From NCBI GenBank assembly GCA_031428975.1, contig JANOYR010000160.1, forward strand, positions 1-26,696: DNA of 26,696 nt, read 5' to 3'. Both the position numbers and the translations under genes were made by a program. The DNA comes from JAAFIP01 sp031428975 (GTDB lineage: Bacteria > Pseudomonadota > Gammaproteobacteria > Burkholderiales > Burkholderiaceae_C). Positions 9,164-17,719 of the stretch are shown here, in pieces (the first letter of the stretch is position 1; every line of letters begins with the position of its first letter). The notes below the pieces were generated by a model. That model had not been told where the DNA came from, ran no database searches, and saw only the letters and a program-made list of their open reading frames with translations.

Positions 9164-10705
9164 TTAGGCTTGCCAGCCAGCGGTGGTTAAAGCGTTTTCA
9201 AAGCGCTGCATATCGGCTGCATGCACAAAAGGGTGGCCTACCCGCATGGCTTGTTTGGAATAAGGCCCCATGGCCAAGGCATATTGCATACTTGCACGAC
9301 CAGCCTCTAAATTGCCCGATACGGCTTGCACAGCGGCCAATAAAAAATGGTTAAAAAACCAGTCCGGTCTTTGCGAAGTGGCCAAAGTGGCATAGCGCAG
9401 CGCACGCTCATGCGCACCTAAAGAAAAGCATGCCAGCGCACGGGTTCGCACCCACAAACTCATGTGTTGGTCATGGGGGCTGGCATCAATGGCCTGCAGC
9501 ACATATTCTTCGGCCTCTTCTGGTCGGCCTGCAAAAACCAAGAGCCGGCCTAGCTCACCCGCTGCAGCGGCAAACTGCGGGTATAAAACCAGCGCCCGCT
9601 CAAGCTCGGCAATGGCCAAGCCCATTTGCCCAGTGCAGGACAATGCTGTGCCCAGCGTGAAATGCGCAAAAGGATCGGTGTCATCATGGCGCACCGCCGA
9701 CATGGCTAATTTGTTGGCTTGCGCAATCGAAGCGCGGGCATCAGCCGTCCAGCTGCCCCACACTTGTGCCAAATGGGTAAATGCCATCAGCGCCAAGCTA
9801 GGAGAATCGTTGGGCTTGATCAACAAAGCGCGTGTGAGTAATTCTTGTGCTTTTTGGGTGTGCTCTTGGGTGGACCGCCAAAAATGCCAACGCGCCTGCA
9901 TCAGCATGTCCCAATGCTGCATATCGCTAGCGCTAAGCTGGCGCGAGAGTTGCTCTTCGCGGCGCAAGTACACGGGCTCAATGGTGCTGGCAACATTGGC
10001 CGATATTTGGTCTTGCACAGCAAATAAATCCAATATCGGCCTGTCAAATCGGTCAGACCACAAAGTCTTGGCAGTTTTAACGTCCACAAGTTCAGCAGTC
10101 ATGCGCACCGTGTCTCCGGCTCGCCGCACACTGCCTAGCACCACATAGCCTGCACCCAGTGCTTGGCCAATGCCTTGTGCGCCTAAATTGCTGTTACGGT
10201 AATTAAACGACGAGTCGCGCGCCACCACTTGCAGCCAAGGGGAACGGCTTAAATGGCTGATGATGTCTTCTGCCAAACCATCCGAAAAATAGTCTTGCTC
10301 TGCATCACCCCCTACATTTAAAAAGGGCAATACCGCCACGGTGCGGCGCAAAGCACTGAAACTACCTATTTCTAACTTTTTGGGGTCTTCCGCCGACGGC
10401 TGCGCATGGGGCGTGAAAATTTGCGCCACAAATCGATAGCCTCTGCCTGCCACCGTCGCAATGGTGTGCGCACCAAGCGCCCGTCTGAGGCTAGAGACGT
10501 GGACTTGCAGGTTGTTTTCTTCCACCACCAAACCGGGCCAAACCTGCTCAAAAAGCTGGCTTTTAGTGACCAGTTCGCCCGCTTGCGCCACCAAGGCGAG
10601 CAGCACATCAAAAGCACGCGCACCTAAATGAACAGGCTCTTGGTTAGAAAACAGCCTTCTTTGCTGAATTTCCAATACAAAAGTTCCAAAATATACAGCA
10701 GTCAC
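9164..10705 (-). CDS. CadC/OmpR-type winged-helix regulator with TolB-like and TPR regions
   Basis: This is a 513-residue protein. Residues about 5-95 form an OmpR/CadC-type winged helix (AFDVLLALVAQAGELV, LFEQVWPG, VSSLRRALG, TVAGRGYRFV). Residues about 128-255 match the TolB/FlgO-like domain often fused to such regulators (VAVLPFLNVGGD, YFSDGLAEDI, VLGSVRRAGDTVRMTAELVD). The rest is helical with TPR-like repeats. No membrane segment is visible, so this is a soluble relative of CadC or HilA rather than a membrane sensor. The start is GTG at 10705, with GAGG 12 nt upstream. It is transcribed away from the unknown gene at 10880, and the gap carries helically phased TTCA repeats that suit a winged-helix dimer. 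The signal sensed and the targets are unknown. Confidence 0.88.
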   Translation of the reverse strand: MTAVYFGTFVLEIQQRRLFSNQEPVHLGARAFDVLLALVAQAGELVTKSQLFEQVWPGLVVEENNLQVHVSSLRRALGAHTIATVAGRGYRFVAQIFTPHAQPSAEDPKKLEIGSFSALRRTVAVLPFLNVGGDAEQDYFSDGLAEDIISHLSRSPWLQVVARDSSFNYRNSNLGAQGIGQALGAGYVVLGSVRRAGDTVRMTAELVDVKTAKTLWSDRFDRPILDLFAVQDQISANVASTIEPVYLRREEQLSRQLSASDMQHWDMLMQARWHFWRSTQEHTQKAQELLTRALLIKPNDSPSLALMAFTHLAQVWGSWTADARASIAQANKLAMSAVRHDDTDPFAHFTLGTALSCTGQMGLAIAELERALVLYPQFAAAAGELGRLLVFAGRPEEAEEYVLQAIDASPHDQHMSLWVRTRALACFSLGAHERALRYATLATSQRPDWFFNHFLLAAVQAVSGNLEAGRASMQYALAMGPYSKQAMRVGHPFVHAADMQRFENALTTAGWQA

Positions 10706-10759
10706 GGTTTAAATAATCCTCGTCATGGAGCTTATCTTATCAGTCTGAGGCCTGACAGA

Positions 10760-10794
10760 TTCAGAACATTTCAGGTTTTCTTCACGACATTCAG
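10760..10794. promoter_or_regulatory. Four phased TTCA(G/C) direct repeats, candidate regulator-binding array
   Basis: TTCAG occurs at 10760, 10770 and 10790, and TTCAC at 10781. The start-to-start spacings of 10, 11 and 9 bp put all four on the same helical face. OmpR-family winged helices typically bind tandem direct repeats spaced 10-11 bp. The array lies between the divergent regulator gene (start 10705) and the unknown gene (start 10880), so auto- and neighbour-regulation is a reasonable inference. Confidence 0.4.
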
Positions 10795-10879
10795 TGCGCA
10801 AACCTGCAAACTAAGGCCATCAGATTATTGAATTGTCCGCACAAACCCGCCCACCCAGGTGTTTAACAGGAGTTTGACC

Positions 10880-11566
10880 ATGTTTATGTCACGCGAAGAG
10901 GCTCTGCCAAGAGCAGACAGCTGCACCACTGACGCAAGAAGCAGTGTGCCCACCGAAATGCCCACATTCTCACACGAGGGTGTGGGCACGATGTGGCGAA
11001 AAACAGTGGTGGTGGAGGGTTCGTCAGGACAAGACGAGGCATTTAGCATCGGACCGGACGGCATGGTGTGGAGCTTTTTAGCGCTGCCAGACAACTTTGG
11101 GGACTACCAGCTTAAAAATTTGCGCATGCCTGCCGACCATTTCGCGGTGGGGCGCGATGGCGCGGGTCGGTTGGTGGTTTTTGCAGCGCAGGGCATGGTG
11201 TTGCGCTACCGCTGTGAGACTGATTCACTACAGCAAAGGCGCTGGACACCCGCTAGGCGCGTGCTGCTGCCGCCAGTGCGCGGTGCGCAGCATATCAAGG
11301 CGGTATCTTGCGAAACCATTGCAAAACTCATGCTGGTAGGGGTGGTTTTTGCAGTCAAAAATCCAGAACAAGCCGCTACCACTGGCATGGCGGTGTCGGT
11401 CTGGGAGCAAGATGGCCCCGTGTTTCGAGATGCCGCAGATTTCTCTGAAACGGATCCACAGGGGCAAATTTCTCGGTTCGTGGGCAGTGTCATCACGCCG
11501 CGTCAATCTTTTTTAAGCCGCGCCAGACCGGCTAAGCCTATGGCACTTTCAGGACGCAGCGAATAG
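10880..11566 (+). CDS. Hypothetical protein, unrecognised
   Basis: This frame encodes 228 residues from the ATG at 10880, chosen because AGGAG lies 7 nt upstream; the frame is open back to 10859 without a better site. I do not recognise the family. The first 40 residues are polar and probably disordered. After that come short beta-rich stretches (TVVVEG, AFSIGPDGMVWSFLAL, HFAVGRDGAGRLVVFAA, KLMLVGVVFAV, MAVSVWEQDG) that could be blades of a beta-propeller or a lectin-like fold; this is a guess from pattern only. There is no signal peptide or membrane segment. It is divergent from the winged-helix regulator and may be its target. Its last 18 bp overlap the end of the convergent yejF gene. Confidence 0.65.
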   Translation: MFMSREEALPRADSCTTDARSSVPTEMPTFSHEGVGTMWRKTVVVEGSSGQDEAFSIGPDGMVWSFLALPDNFGDYQLKNLRMPADHFAVGRDGAGRLVVFAAQGMVLRYRCETDSLQQRRWTPARRVLLPPVRGAQHIKAVSCETIAKLMLVGVVFAVKNPEQAATTGMAVSVWEQDGPVFRDAADFSETDPQGQISRFVGSVITPRQSFLSRARPAKPMALSGRSE

Positions 11567-13231
11567 CCTTTGGGTATAGGCGCACTTGGGCGCAGCCAGT
11601 AGATCGTCTAAGCGGCCCGACTCCACCACACTGCCGTCTTGCATCACGACCACTTGGTGCGCCATGGCCTTGACTACGGCAATGTCGTGGGTGATGAGCA
11701 AATAAGCCAACCCCCGTTGCTTTTGCAGCTTTTGCAAAAGCAACAACACTTGCTTTTGAATGGTGGCATCTAAAGCACTAGTCGGTTCGTCCAACACCAA
11801 CAGCTGCGGCTCGACCACCAATGCCCGCGCAATGGCAATGCGCTGGCGTTGGCCACCAGAGAACGCATGCGGATAACGCATGAGCAATGCCGCAGTAGCG
11901 TCCGAAACTTGTGCAGCGGGGTCTGCGCCAATAGGGTCGTTTGGCTTGTCGTCCTCTAGCAGGCCCACTTCGCGCAACACCGCCAGTATCCGCGTTAATT
12001 GTTGTTGTTTTGTAAGGTGTGGAAAGTGGATACCAAGGCCTTCTCCTACAATTTCTTGCACCGTCATACGCGGTGAAAGCGATGAAAACGGATCTTGAAA
12101 AACCACTTGAACATCTTTTCGCAGCGCCTTATTGACTATATTATTAGTAGCATCAAATGACGCCACGACGCTGACATTGAACAAAATTCCTTCAAACTTA
12201 TTTTTCGCATCGCTGCGGGGTGTTAGTAAACCCAACACCGCCAAAGCCAAACTTGTTTTACCAGAACCCGACTCTCCAATCACGGCCAGTGTTTGGCCGC
12301 GCAGCAGGCTGATGCTGGCGTTGTTGACGGCTAAAAACTCGCCCTGTTTAAACCAACCACGCCATCCTGGTAAGGGCTTAGGATAGGCGACATTCAAATT
12401 ATGTGTGCTCAGTATTGCAGGTGCCTGCACATTGGCTGCGTGCACATCACGCACGGGTGTGCTGCCAAGTAGCTTGTGGGTGTAAGCGTGTTGTGGATGC
12501 ACAAACACATCCTCCACGTCGCCCTGCTCCACAATATGGCCACGCTCCATCACCGCCACGCGGTCTGCAAAGCGGCGCACCATTTGCAGGTCATGCGTGA
12601 TCAGCAAAACCGCCATGCTGTTTTGGACTTGTAGGTCTGCTAAAAGTTGCAAAATTTGCATGCGCAGGGTCACGTCCAAGGCGGTGGTGGGCTCGTCAGC
12701 AATCAACAACTTGGGTGAACAGGCCAGCGCCATAGCGATCATGGCGCGTTGGCGTTGCCCGCCAGAGAGCTGGTGCGGGTAACTGGCCACGCGGCGCTGG
12801 GGCTCAGAAATGCCCGTTTGGTCCAATAACTCGATGGCACGGCTCCAAGCTTGCCGCTTGCTCAGGCCTTTTTTAAGCTGCACCACTTCGGCAATTTGTG
12901 CGCCCACACTGAACAAGGGATTCAGTGCCGTCATAGGCTCTTGAAAAATCATGGCCACCTCGTCGCCCCGAATCGCCATTAGCTGACGCTCTGACATTGA
13001 TAGCGTGTTATGGCCATTTAGCAAAGACAAACCACTAATTTGTGCATTCAGAACGAGCTTGAGAATGGCCAGCGCAGTCACCGATTTGCCCGACCCCGAC
13101 TCCCCCACCAAAGCCAGTTTTTTACCCGCGTTGAGGCTAAAACTGATACCGTGGACAACCTCAAGGCCATCAAAGGCGACCCGCAGGTTGTGCACGTCGA
13201 GCAATGGCACGGGTTCGGATGCTGCGCTCAT
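11549..13231 (-). CDS. yejF: Peptide ABC importer, duplicated ATPase subunit YejF
   Basis: This 560-residue protein has two complete ATPase domains in one chain, as in E. coli YejF. It energises import through the YejB/YejE channel. The first domain has Walker A GESGSGKS (43-50), QEPMTALNP, LSGGQRQR and Walker B LLIADEP. The second has Walker A GESGSGKT (319-326), QDPFSSLSPR, FSGGQRQR and LLVLDEPTSALD. Its start codon overlaps the yejE stop by 4 bp. The stretch between the second Walker A and its Q-loop (residues 352-366) is encoded by a 44-nt interspersed element in frame. It replaces the usual DG-rich linker and leaves the domain only slightly longer than I would expect. The 3' end overlaps the convergent hypothetical gene by 18 bp. 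Confidence 0.93.
   Translation of the reverse strand: MSAASEPVPLLDVHNLRVAFDGLEVVHGISFSLNAGKKLALVGESGSGKSVTALAILKLVLNAQISGLSLLNGHNTLSMSERQLMAIRGDEVAMIFQEPMTALNPLFSVGAQIAEVVQLKKGLSKRQAWSRAIELLDQTGISEPQRRVASYPHQLSGGQRQRAMIAMALACSPKLLIADEPTTALDVTLRMQILQLLADLQVQNSMAVLLITHDLQMVRRFADRVAVMERGHIVEQGDVEDVFVHPQHAYTHKLLGSTPVRDVHAANVQAPAILSTHNLNVAYPKPLPGWRGWFKQGEFLAVNNASISLLRGQTLAVIGESGSGKTSLALAVLGLLTPRSDAKNKFEGILFNVSVVASFDATNNIVNKALRKDVQVVFQDPFSSLSPRMTVQEIVGEGLGIHFPHLTKQQQLTRILAVLREVGLLEDDKPNDPIGADPAAQVSDATAALLMRYPHAFSGGQRQRIAIARALVVEPQLLVLDEPTSALDATIQKQVLLLLQKLQKQRGLAYLLITHDIAVVKAMAHQVVVMQDGSVVESGRLDDLLAAPKCAYTQRLFAAS
12136..12179 (-). repeat. 44-nt interspersed element, copy C (inside yejF)
   Basis: Read on the minus strand it starts CAATGTC, carries CAT at element positions 21-23 and GCT at 29-31, and ends ATAG, aligning without gaps to the other copies. 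In the yejF frame it encodes NVSVVASFDATNNI plus Val366. This is the same reading frame and orientation used by the two copies in ligA. Confidence 0.8.
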
Positions 13232-14277
13232 TGGTCTGCCTTTCGTGGGTCAAGCGCGTCGCGCAGCGCATCGCCCATAAAAGTTAGCAGCAGCAAGGTT
13301 ACCACCAGCACGGTAAAAGTAGACAGCGAAATCCACCAAGCATCCAGATTGTTTTTGCCCTGCGCCAGTAACTCGCCCAAACTGGGGGTGCCAGGCGGCA
13401 CGCCTAGGCCCAAAAAGTCTAGCGACGTGAGTGCCAAAATAGCCGCACTCATGCGAAAAGGCAAAAACGTGACCACGGGTGTCATGCTGTTGGGCAGCAC
13501 ATGGCGCCACATGATTTGCCAAGGCGACAGGCCCAGCGCCCGCGCAGCACGCACATAGTCCATCTGGCGGTTGCGCAAAAACTCGGCACGCACGTAGTCT
13601 GACAAGCCCATCCAGCCAAAAGCGCTGAGCAAAATCAACAACAAGGCCACGCTGGGCTGAAAAATAGCCGAAAAAATAATCAGCAAATACAACTCTGGCA
13701 TGGCGCTCCACACCTCTATCAAGCGTTGAAAGGCAAGGTCAGTTTTGCCTGCAAAATAGCCCTGCACAGCGCCAGTGAGCACGCCCAGCAGCACGCCCAC
13801 CGCCGTGAGCGCCAAACCAAACAGCACACTCACCCGAAAGCCATAGAGCAACTGCGCCAACAAATCTCGCCCGCGCTCGTCGGTGCCCAAATAATTCACG
13901 CCAGACGGTGGTGCGGGGCTGGGCAGCGGGGCAAAGTAGTTCAGTGTTTTGGGGCCATAGGGGTTGGGCGCGAAAAGGGCAAAATTACCTGGTTTGGCAA
14001 ACTGGTCACGAATGAAGGGATCTAAATAGTCGGCGGGCGTGTTGAAATCACCGCCAAAGGTGGTCTCGGGCAGGTCTTGTAGGGCGGGGGAATAGAGCTG
14101 GCCGTTGTAGCGGGCTAGCAGCGGGCGGTCATTTGACAGGATTTCTGCGCACAGCGCCAGTACTACCAAGACCACAAAGCAGCAAAGGCTGACAAAGCCC
14201 AAGCGGTTGCGCTTAAAACGCAGCCATGCGCGGCGGCTGGGGCTGGGGCTTTTAGGGCCTACACTGGCATGGGCCAT
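13228..14277 (-). CDS. yejE: Peptide ABC importer permease YejE
   Basis: This inner-membrane permease has 349 residues from the ATG at 14277. It has an N-terminal membrane helix (SLCCFVVLVVLALCAEIL), a large periplasmic segment typical of OppC/YejE proteins (about 55-130), then five further hydrophobic segments. The cytoplasmic EAA loop (AARALGLSPWQIMWRHVLPN) docks to the ATPase. I chose the ATG one base after the yejB stop. A GTG at 14307 in the same frame would add ten residues and overlap yejB by 29 bp; neither start has a clear ribosome-binding site. The stop overlaps the yejF start by 4 bp, indicating translational coupling. Confidence 0.92.
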   Translation of the reverse strand: MAHASVGPKSPSPSRRAWLRFKRNRLGFVSLCCFVVLVVLALCAEILSNDRPLLARYNGQLYSPALQDLPETTFGGDFNTPADYLDPFIRDQFAKPGNFALFAPNPYGPKTLNYFAPLPSPAPPSGVNYLGTDERGRDLLAQLLYGFRVSVLFGLALTAVGVLLGVLTGAVQGYFAGKTDLAFQRLIEVWSAMPELYLLIIFSAIFQPSVALLLILLSAFGWMGLSDYVRAEFLRNRQMDYVRAARALGLSPWQIMWRHVLPNSMTPVVTFLPFRMSAAILALTSLDFLGLGVPPGTPSLGELLAQGKNNLDAWWISLSTFTVLVVTLLLLTFMGDALRDALDPRKADQ

Positions 14278-14278
14278 T

Positions 14279-15331
14279 TCAGACTTTGATTGATTCAAAA
14301 CTGACACGCGGATCCACCCACAGATACATCAAATCGCTGATCAGTTTGGTAACCAAACCAATCAGGGTGAACAAAAACAGCGTGCCCAGCACCACAGGGT
14401 AGTCCCGCCGGATCACGCTCTCGTAGCTGAGAAGCCCCAAGCCATCGAGCGAAAACAGGGTTTCAATCAGCAGCGAACCTGTAAAAAACGCACCAATAAA
14501 CGCAGCAGGAAAGCCCGTCACCACCGGAATTAGCGCGTTGCGAAACACGTGTTTGTACAAAATGCGGTGCTCGCTGAGGCCTTTGGCGCGGGCTGTGGTG
14601 ACGTATTGCTTGCGGATTTCTTCTAAAAAAGCATTTTTAGTCAACATGGCAATCACCGCAAAGCTGCCCAGCACCATGGCCGTGACTGGCAGCGCTATAT
14701 GCCACACATAGTCCAAAATACGCGCGGACCAAGCCATGTTTGCCCAATTGGCCGAGACCAAGCCGCGCAGCGGAAACCACTGCAGCTGCCCGCCCAGCAC
14801 CACCAAGAGCGCCACTCCCAAGACAAAGCCCGGAATGGCGTAGCCCGTGAGCACAAGCAGCGAGGTCAGCAGGTCAAAGCGCGAACCCGCCCGCACCGCC
14901 TTGGCAATGCCCAGCGGTACCGCCACCGCGTAGCTCAGCAGCAGCGTCCACAGCCCCAAGCTAATCGACACAGGCAGCTTAGACTTAATCAGTTCCCACA
15001 CGTCCTTGTGGTGGTAAAAGCTCTTGCCCAAATCAAAGGTGGCATAGGATTTAAGCATCAACCAAAAGCGCTCACCCGCAGGCTTGTCAAAGCCATACAA
15101 AGCCTTGATCTGCGCCAACTGCTCCGCACTCACGCCCTGGCGCCCCCTGTAGTTGCTAGCCGTACTAGAAGCCGCCGCCGCTTCCCCCCCACTGGAGCGA
15201 TCCTGCAACTGCGCCACCATCTGCTCGACCGGCCCCCCAGGCACAAACTGCGTCACCGCAAATGTCACCAGCAGCACACCCAAAAGGGTGGGCAGCATCA
15301 GCAGCAGGCGTTTGGTGATGTAGGTGAGCAT
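14279..15331 (-). CDS. yejB: Peptide ABC importer permease YejB
   Basis: This 350-residue inner-membrane permease of the OppB/DppB type begins with a membrane helix (LLLMLPTLLGVLLVTFAVTQ) and the conserved FVPGGPVEQM stretch. Several further helices follow, with an EAA loop (TTARAKGLSEHRILYKHVFRN) near residue 240. The insert SSGGEAAAASSTASNYRGRQG around residues 46-66 is the usual variable YejB loop. It pairs with YejE to form the channel. It starts 3 bp after the yejA stop, as expected for one transcript. Confidence 0.92.
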   Translation of the reverse strand: MLTYITKRLLLMLPTLLGVLLVTFAVTQFVPGGPVEQMVAQLQDRSSGGEAAAASSTASNYRGRQGVSAEQLAQIKALYGFDKPAGERFWLMLKSYATFDLGKSFYHHKDVWELIKSKLPVSISLGLWTLLLSYAVAVPLGIAKAVRAGSRFDLLTSLLVLTGYAIPGFVLGVALLVVLGGQLQWFPLRGLVSANWANMAWSARILDYVWHIALPVTAMVLGSFAVIAMLTKNAFLEEIRKQYVTTARAKGLSEHRILYKHVFRNALIPVVTGFPAAFIGAFFTGSLLIETLFSLDGLGLLSYESVIRRDYPVVLGTLFLFTLIGLVTKLISDLMYLWVDPRVSFESIKV

Positions 15332-15334
15332 GAT

Positions 15335-17170
15335 TTATTTCAATGAATTTTGGTCGGACGGCACGGCCCACCAAGTCGCGTTGGCCCAGCTTTGCGCCGC
15401 ATAGTATTTGGGCATGACGGCGGGCCGAGCCAAAGCGCGGGCTTTGTAGGCTACGCGGTAGCTGGGGGAATACCAGTTGGGCACGGCGTAGTAGCCGTGG
15501 GCTAGCACGCGGTCTAGGGCGCGCACGGCGGCACTCAGGGCGGCGCGGCTGGGCGCGCGCTCTATGTGCTCTATGAGGCGGTCTACCGCAGGGTCTTGCA
15601 CGCCCCAGAGGTTTAAATTGCCTTCGCGCTTGGCAGATTCTGAGCCAAACATGTCTTTGAGATCGCCGCCGGGGGTGGCGCTGGTGCCCACGGCGATGCT
15701 GGTCATGTCGAAGTCAAAAATATCAAGGCGCTTTTTAAGCAAGGCGTAGTCGACGATGCGAAACGTCATCTTGATGCCCAGTTTGTCTAAGTTTTTTTGG
15801 TAGGGCGTGAGCACCCGCTGCAGCGATGGGCTGTCAAACAGCATTTCTATTTGCATGGCTTTGCCAGCTTGGTCGCGTAGCGCGCCGTCTTTGTAAACCC
15901 AGCCTGCCGCTTGCAAAAGGGCGCGGGCTTCTAGCAAATTGCTGCGCAGGCTACGCGGTGCGGCGGTGTTACTGGGCGCAGCTGCTTGGCCAAAAACTTG
16001 GGGGGCTAGCTGGGCGCGCAGCGGCTCTAAAAACACCAGCTCTTCGGCACTGGGTGTACCAGCGGCGGCGAACTCTGCGGTGGGGAAAAAAGCAGGAATA
16101 CGCGCATACGAGTTGTAAAAAAGCTGCCGATTGAGCCACTCATAGTCCATGGCCAAGCCCAGCGCTTGGCGCACCCGTACGTCTTTGAATAGGGGCTTGC
16201 GGGTATTGAACACATAGCCTTGGTAAGCGCCGGGATGCGGGTTAGGGAACTCCACTTTGGTGAGCTCGCCGCTGTCAAACTTGCGCCCCGTGTATTGGCG
16301 TGCCCAGCGGCGGGCGGTGTTTTCTTCTAAAAAGTCAAACTCGCCGGCCTTGAAGGCTTCGAGCCGCACCGTGTCGTCGGTGTAGACCTTGTAGGTGATA
16401 CGGTCAAAGTTGTAAGCGCCTTTGCGGATGCCCAGATGGGCGGCCCAATAGTCTTTGCGGCGGTCGTAGTGGATGGTTTTGCCGAAATCCACAGCGCCAA
16501 TGGTGTAGGGGCCGCTCGCAATCGGCAGGTCGGTGATGATTTGGTCAAAAGCTTTGCCAGTGCCCCACTTGTGGCTAAAGACCATCAAGCTGCCTGCCAC
16601 CAAGGGCAGTTGTTTGTCGGCGGTTTTAAACTCAAACTGCACGCTGCGCTCGCCCAGCACGCGCACTGCTTTGATGTCGTCAAATAACAGCTTGGTGCGT
16701 GGCGAGGCAAGCGGGCCGCTTTGCATGTCAAAAGAATGCTTTACATCTTTGGCCAGTACTGCGTCGCCATTGTTGAACTTGGCCAGTGGGTTGAGCCGAA
16801 AAACTGCGGAAAGGCGGTCAGATGCCACCGCTACGTCGTCGGCCAGCAGGCCATACATGGTGGTGGCTTCATCGGCCGTGCCCGCCATGAGAGTTTCAAA
16901 TACGAGGCTGGTGTGCTGCCCTTCATTGTGCAGGCCGGGCGGGTGCTCGCCCTTTAAAATGAAGGGGTTGTATTTGTCAAAATTGCTGGCACGGGAATTG
17001 GGCACCAGCACCAACGTGCCGCCCTTGGGCGCTAGCGGGTTCACATAGGCCACATGCGTGAAGCCCGGCGGATATTTGATGTCGCCAAATTGCGAATAGG
17101 CGTGTTCGGCGTGGGCGCTGCCAACGCAACCTGCAGCCATTAAGAAAATACCAGCTATTCGCAGCAGCAT
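15335..17170 (-). CDS. yejA: Peptide ABC importer substrate-binding protein YejA (SBP family 5)
   Basis: This 611-residue periplasmic binding protein captures peptides for the YejBEF channel; in E. coli the Yej system also imports microcin C. A signal peptide is clear (hydrophobic residues 5-18, cleavage after SAHA at about 22). The SBP_bac_5 pattern is present (KGGTLVLVPNSRASNFDKYNPF, FNNGDAVLAKDVKHSFD, DVRVRQALGLAMDYEWLN), and the length is usual for YejA. The ATG at 17170 directly follows the stop codon of the upstream toxin gene with no gap. AGGAG, 10 nt upstream, lies inside the toxin's 3' coding end. Expression therefore probably depends at least partly on the TA promoter. Confidence 0.93.
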   Translation of the reverse strand: MLLRIAGIFLMAAGCVGSAHAEHAYSQFGDIKYPPGFTHVAYVNPLAPKGGTLVLVPNSRASNFDKYNPFILKGEHPPGLHNEGQHTSLVFETLMAGTADEATTMYGLLADDVAVASDRLSAVFRLNPLAKFNNGDAVLAKDVKHSFDMQSGPLASPRTKLLFDDIKAVRVLGERSVQFEFKTADKQLPLVAGSLMVFSHKWGTGKAFDQIITDLPIASGPYTIGAVDFGKTIHYDRRKDYWAAHLGIRKGAYNFDRITYKVYTDDTVRLEAFKAGEFDFLEENTARRWARQYTGRKFDSGELTKVEFPNPHPGAYQGYVFNTRKPLFKDVRVRQALGLAMDYEWLNRQLFYNSYARIPAFFPTAEFAAAGTPSAEELVFLEPLRAQLAPQVFGQAAAPSNTAAPRSLRSNLLEARALLQAAGWVYKDGALRDQAGKAMQIEMLFDSPSLQRVLTPYQKNLDKLGIKMTFRIVDYALLKKRLDIFDFDMTSIAVGTSATPGGDLKDMFGSESAKREGNLNLWGVQDPAVDRLIEHIERAPSRAALSAAVRALDRVLAHGYYAVPNWYSPSYRVAYKARALARPAVMPKYYAAQSWANATWWAVPSDQNSLK

Positions 17171-17470
17171 TTACAAGCGCTCCTGTGCTTTGCGGGTCAC
17201 CGCTGCGTGTTCGCGCTTATCTACCAAGAAAGCTACAGCCACTACAGTAACCGTGATCGTTAGTTCGGTCACTTGGTAGACAAGCCGATACCCAGTGGCT
17301 TGGAGCTTTATTTTGTAGCAGTCAGGCATGGCGTGTAGTCGTGAGGCGGGCAGATGGGGTTGCGCCAATCGCTCTTGGAGTTTGCGCTTGAACTGCTCGC
17401 GGACAGGTGCATCGAGTTTGCGCCATTCTTTGAGCGCGGTGGGCTTGAATGCCAGCGCATAGAGGCCCAT
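17171..17470 (-). CDS. RelE/ParE-superfamily toxin
   Basis: This 99-residue basic protein has RelE-type features: YALAFKPTALKEWRKLDAPVRE at the N-terminus, a central LRxx-like helix (FKRKLQERLAQP), the DCYKIKL strand, and the signature YRLVYQV (about residues 61-67), then VVAVAFLVDKREH. RelE toxins cleave mRNA at the ribosome. Its start codon directly follows the antitoxin stop (TGA then ATG, no gap), a normal coupling for such pairs. Its own stop is directly followed by the yejA start, which is unusual because the toxin is embedded at the head of a transporter operon. Confidence 0.9.
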   Translation of the reverse strand: MGLYALAFKPTALKEWRKLDAPVREQFKRKLQERLAQPHLPASRLHAMPDCYKIKLQATGYRLVYQVTELTITVTVVAVAFLVDKREHAAVTRKAQERL

Positions 17471-17716
17471 TCACAGCGCATCCAAACGCACAGCCACGCT
17501 GGGCTCGGTGCTGCGCTGTTTCACCAACCGCGCCAAGGTGATGTCGTCCATATAGTCCATCATGGCCTCAAATGAACTGGCGGGTACCAAATATGCCGAG
17601 GGCTTGTTATGGTTGAGCACAGCCACAGGAAAGCCCAAAGCACTGGCAATCACGGCGCTGGGATTGCGCTTGAGCTCGCTGATACTCACTGAAGCACTGG
17701 CATAGAGTTGTTGCAT
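17471..17716 (-). CDS. Phd/YefM-family antitoxin
   Basis: This 81-residue protein has the Phd/YefM layout: SVSISELKRNPSAVIASA (DNA-binding fold), then FPVAVLNHNKPSAYLVPASSFEAMMDYMDD, then a flexible toxin-neutralising tail. It should bind and inhibit the downstream RelE-type toxin and repress its own promoter. A palindrome, AAGACC-N8-GGTCTT, sits just upstream of the start codon. It is the first gene of the antitoxin-toxin-yejABEF unit. Confidence 0.9.
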   Translation of the reverse strand: MQQLYASASVSISELKRNPSAVIASALGFPVAVLNHNKPSAYLVPASSFEAMMDYMDDITLARLVKQRSTEPSVAVRLDAL

Positions 17717-17719
17717 AAA

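Noticed and set aside
12990..13020. GACATTGATAGC in yejF resembling the reversed start of the element
   Set aside because: The match stops after the first block, and the encoded residues are ordinary for this part of a YejF first ATPase domain.
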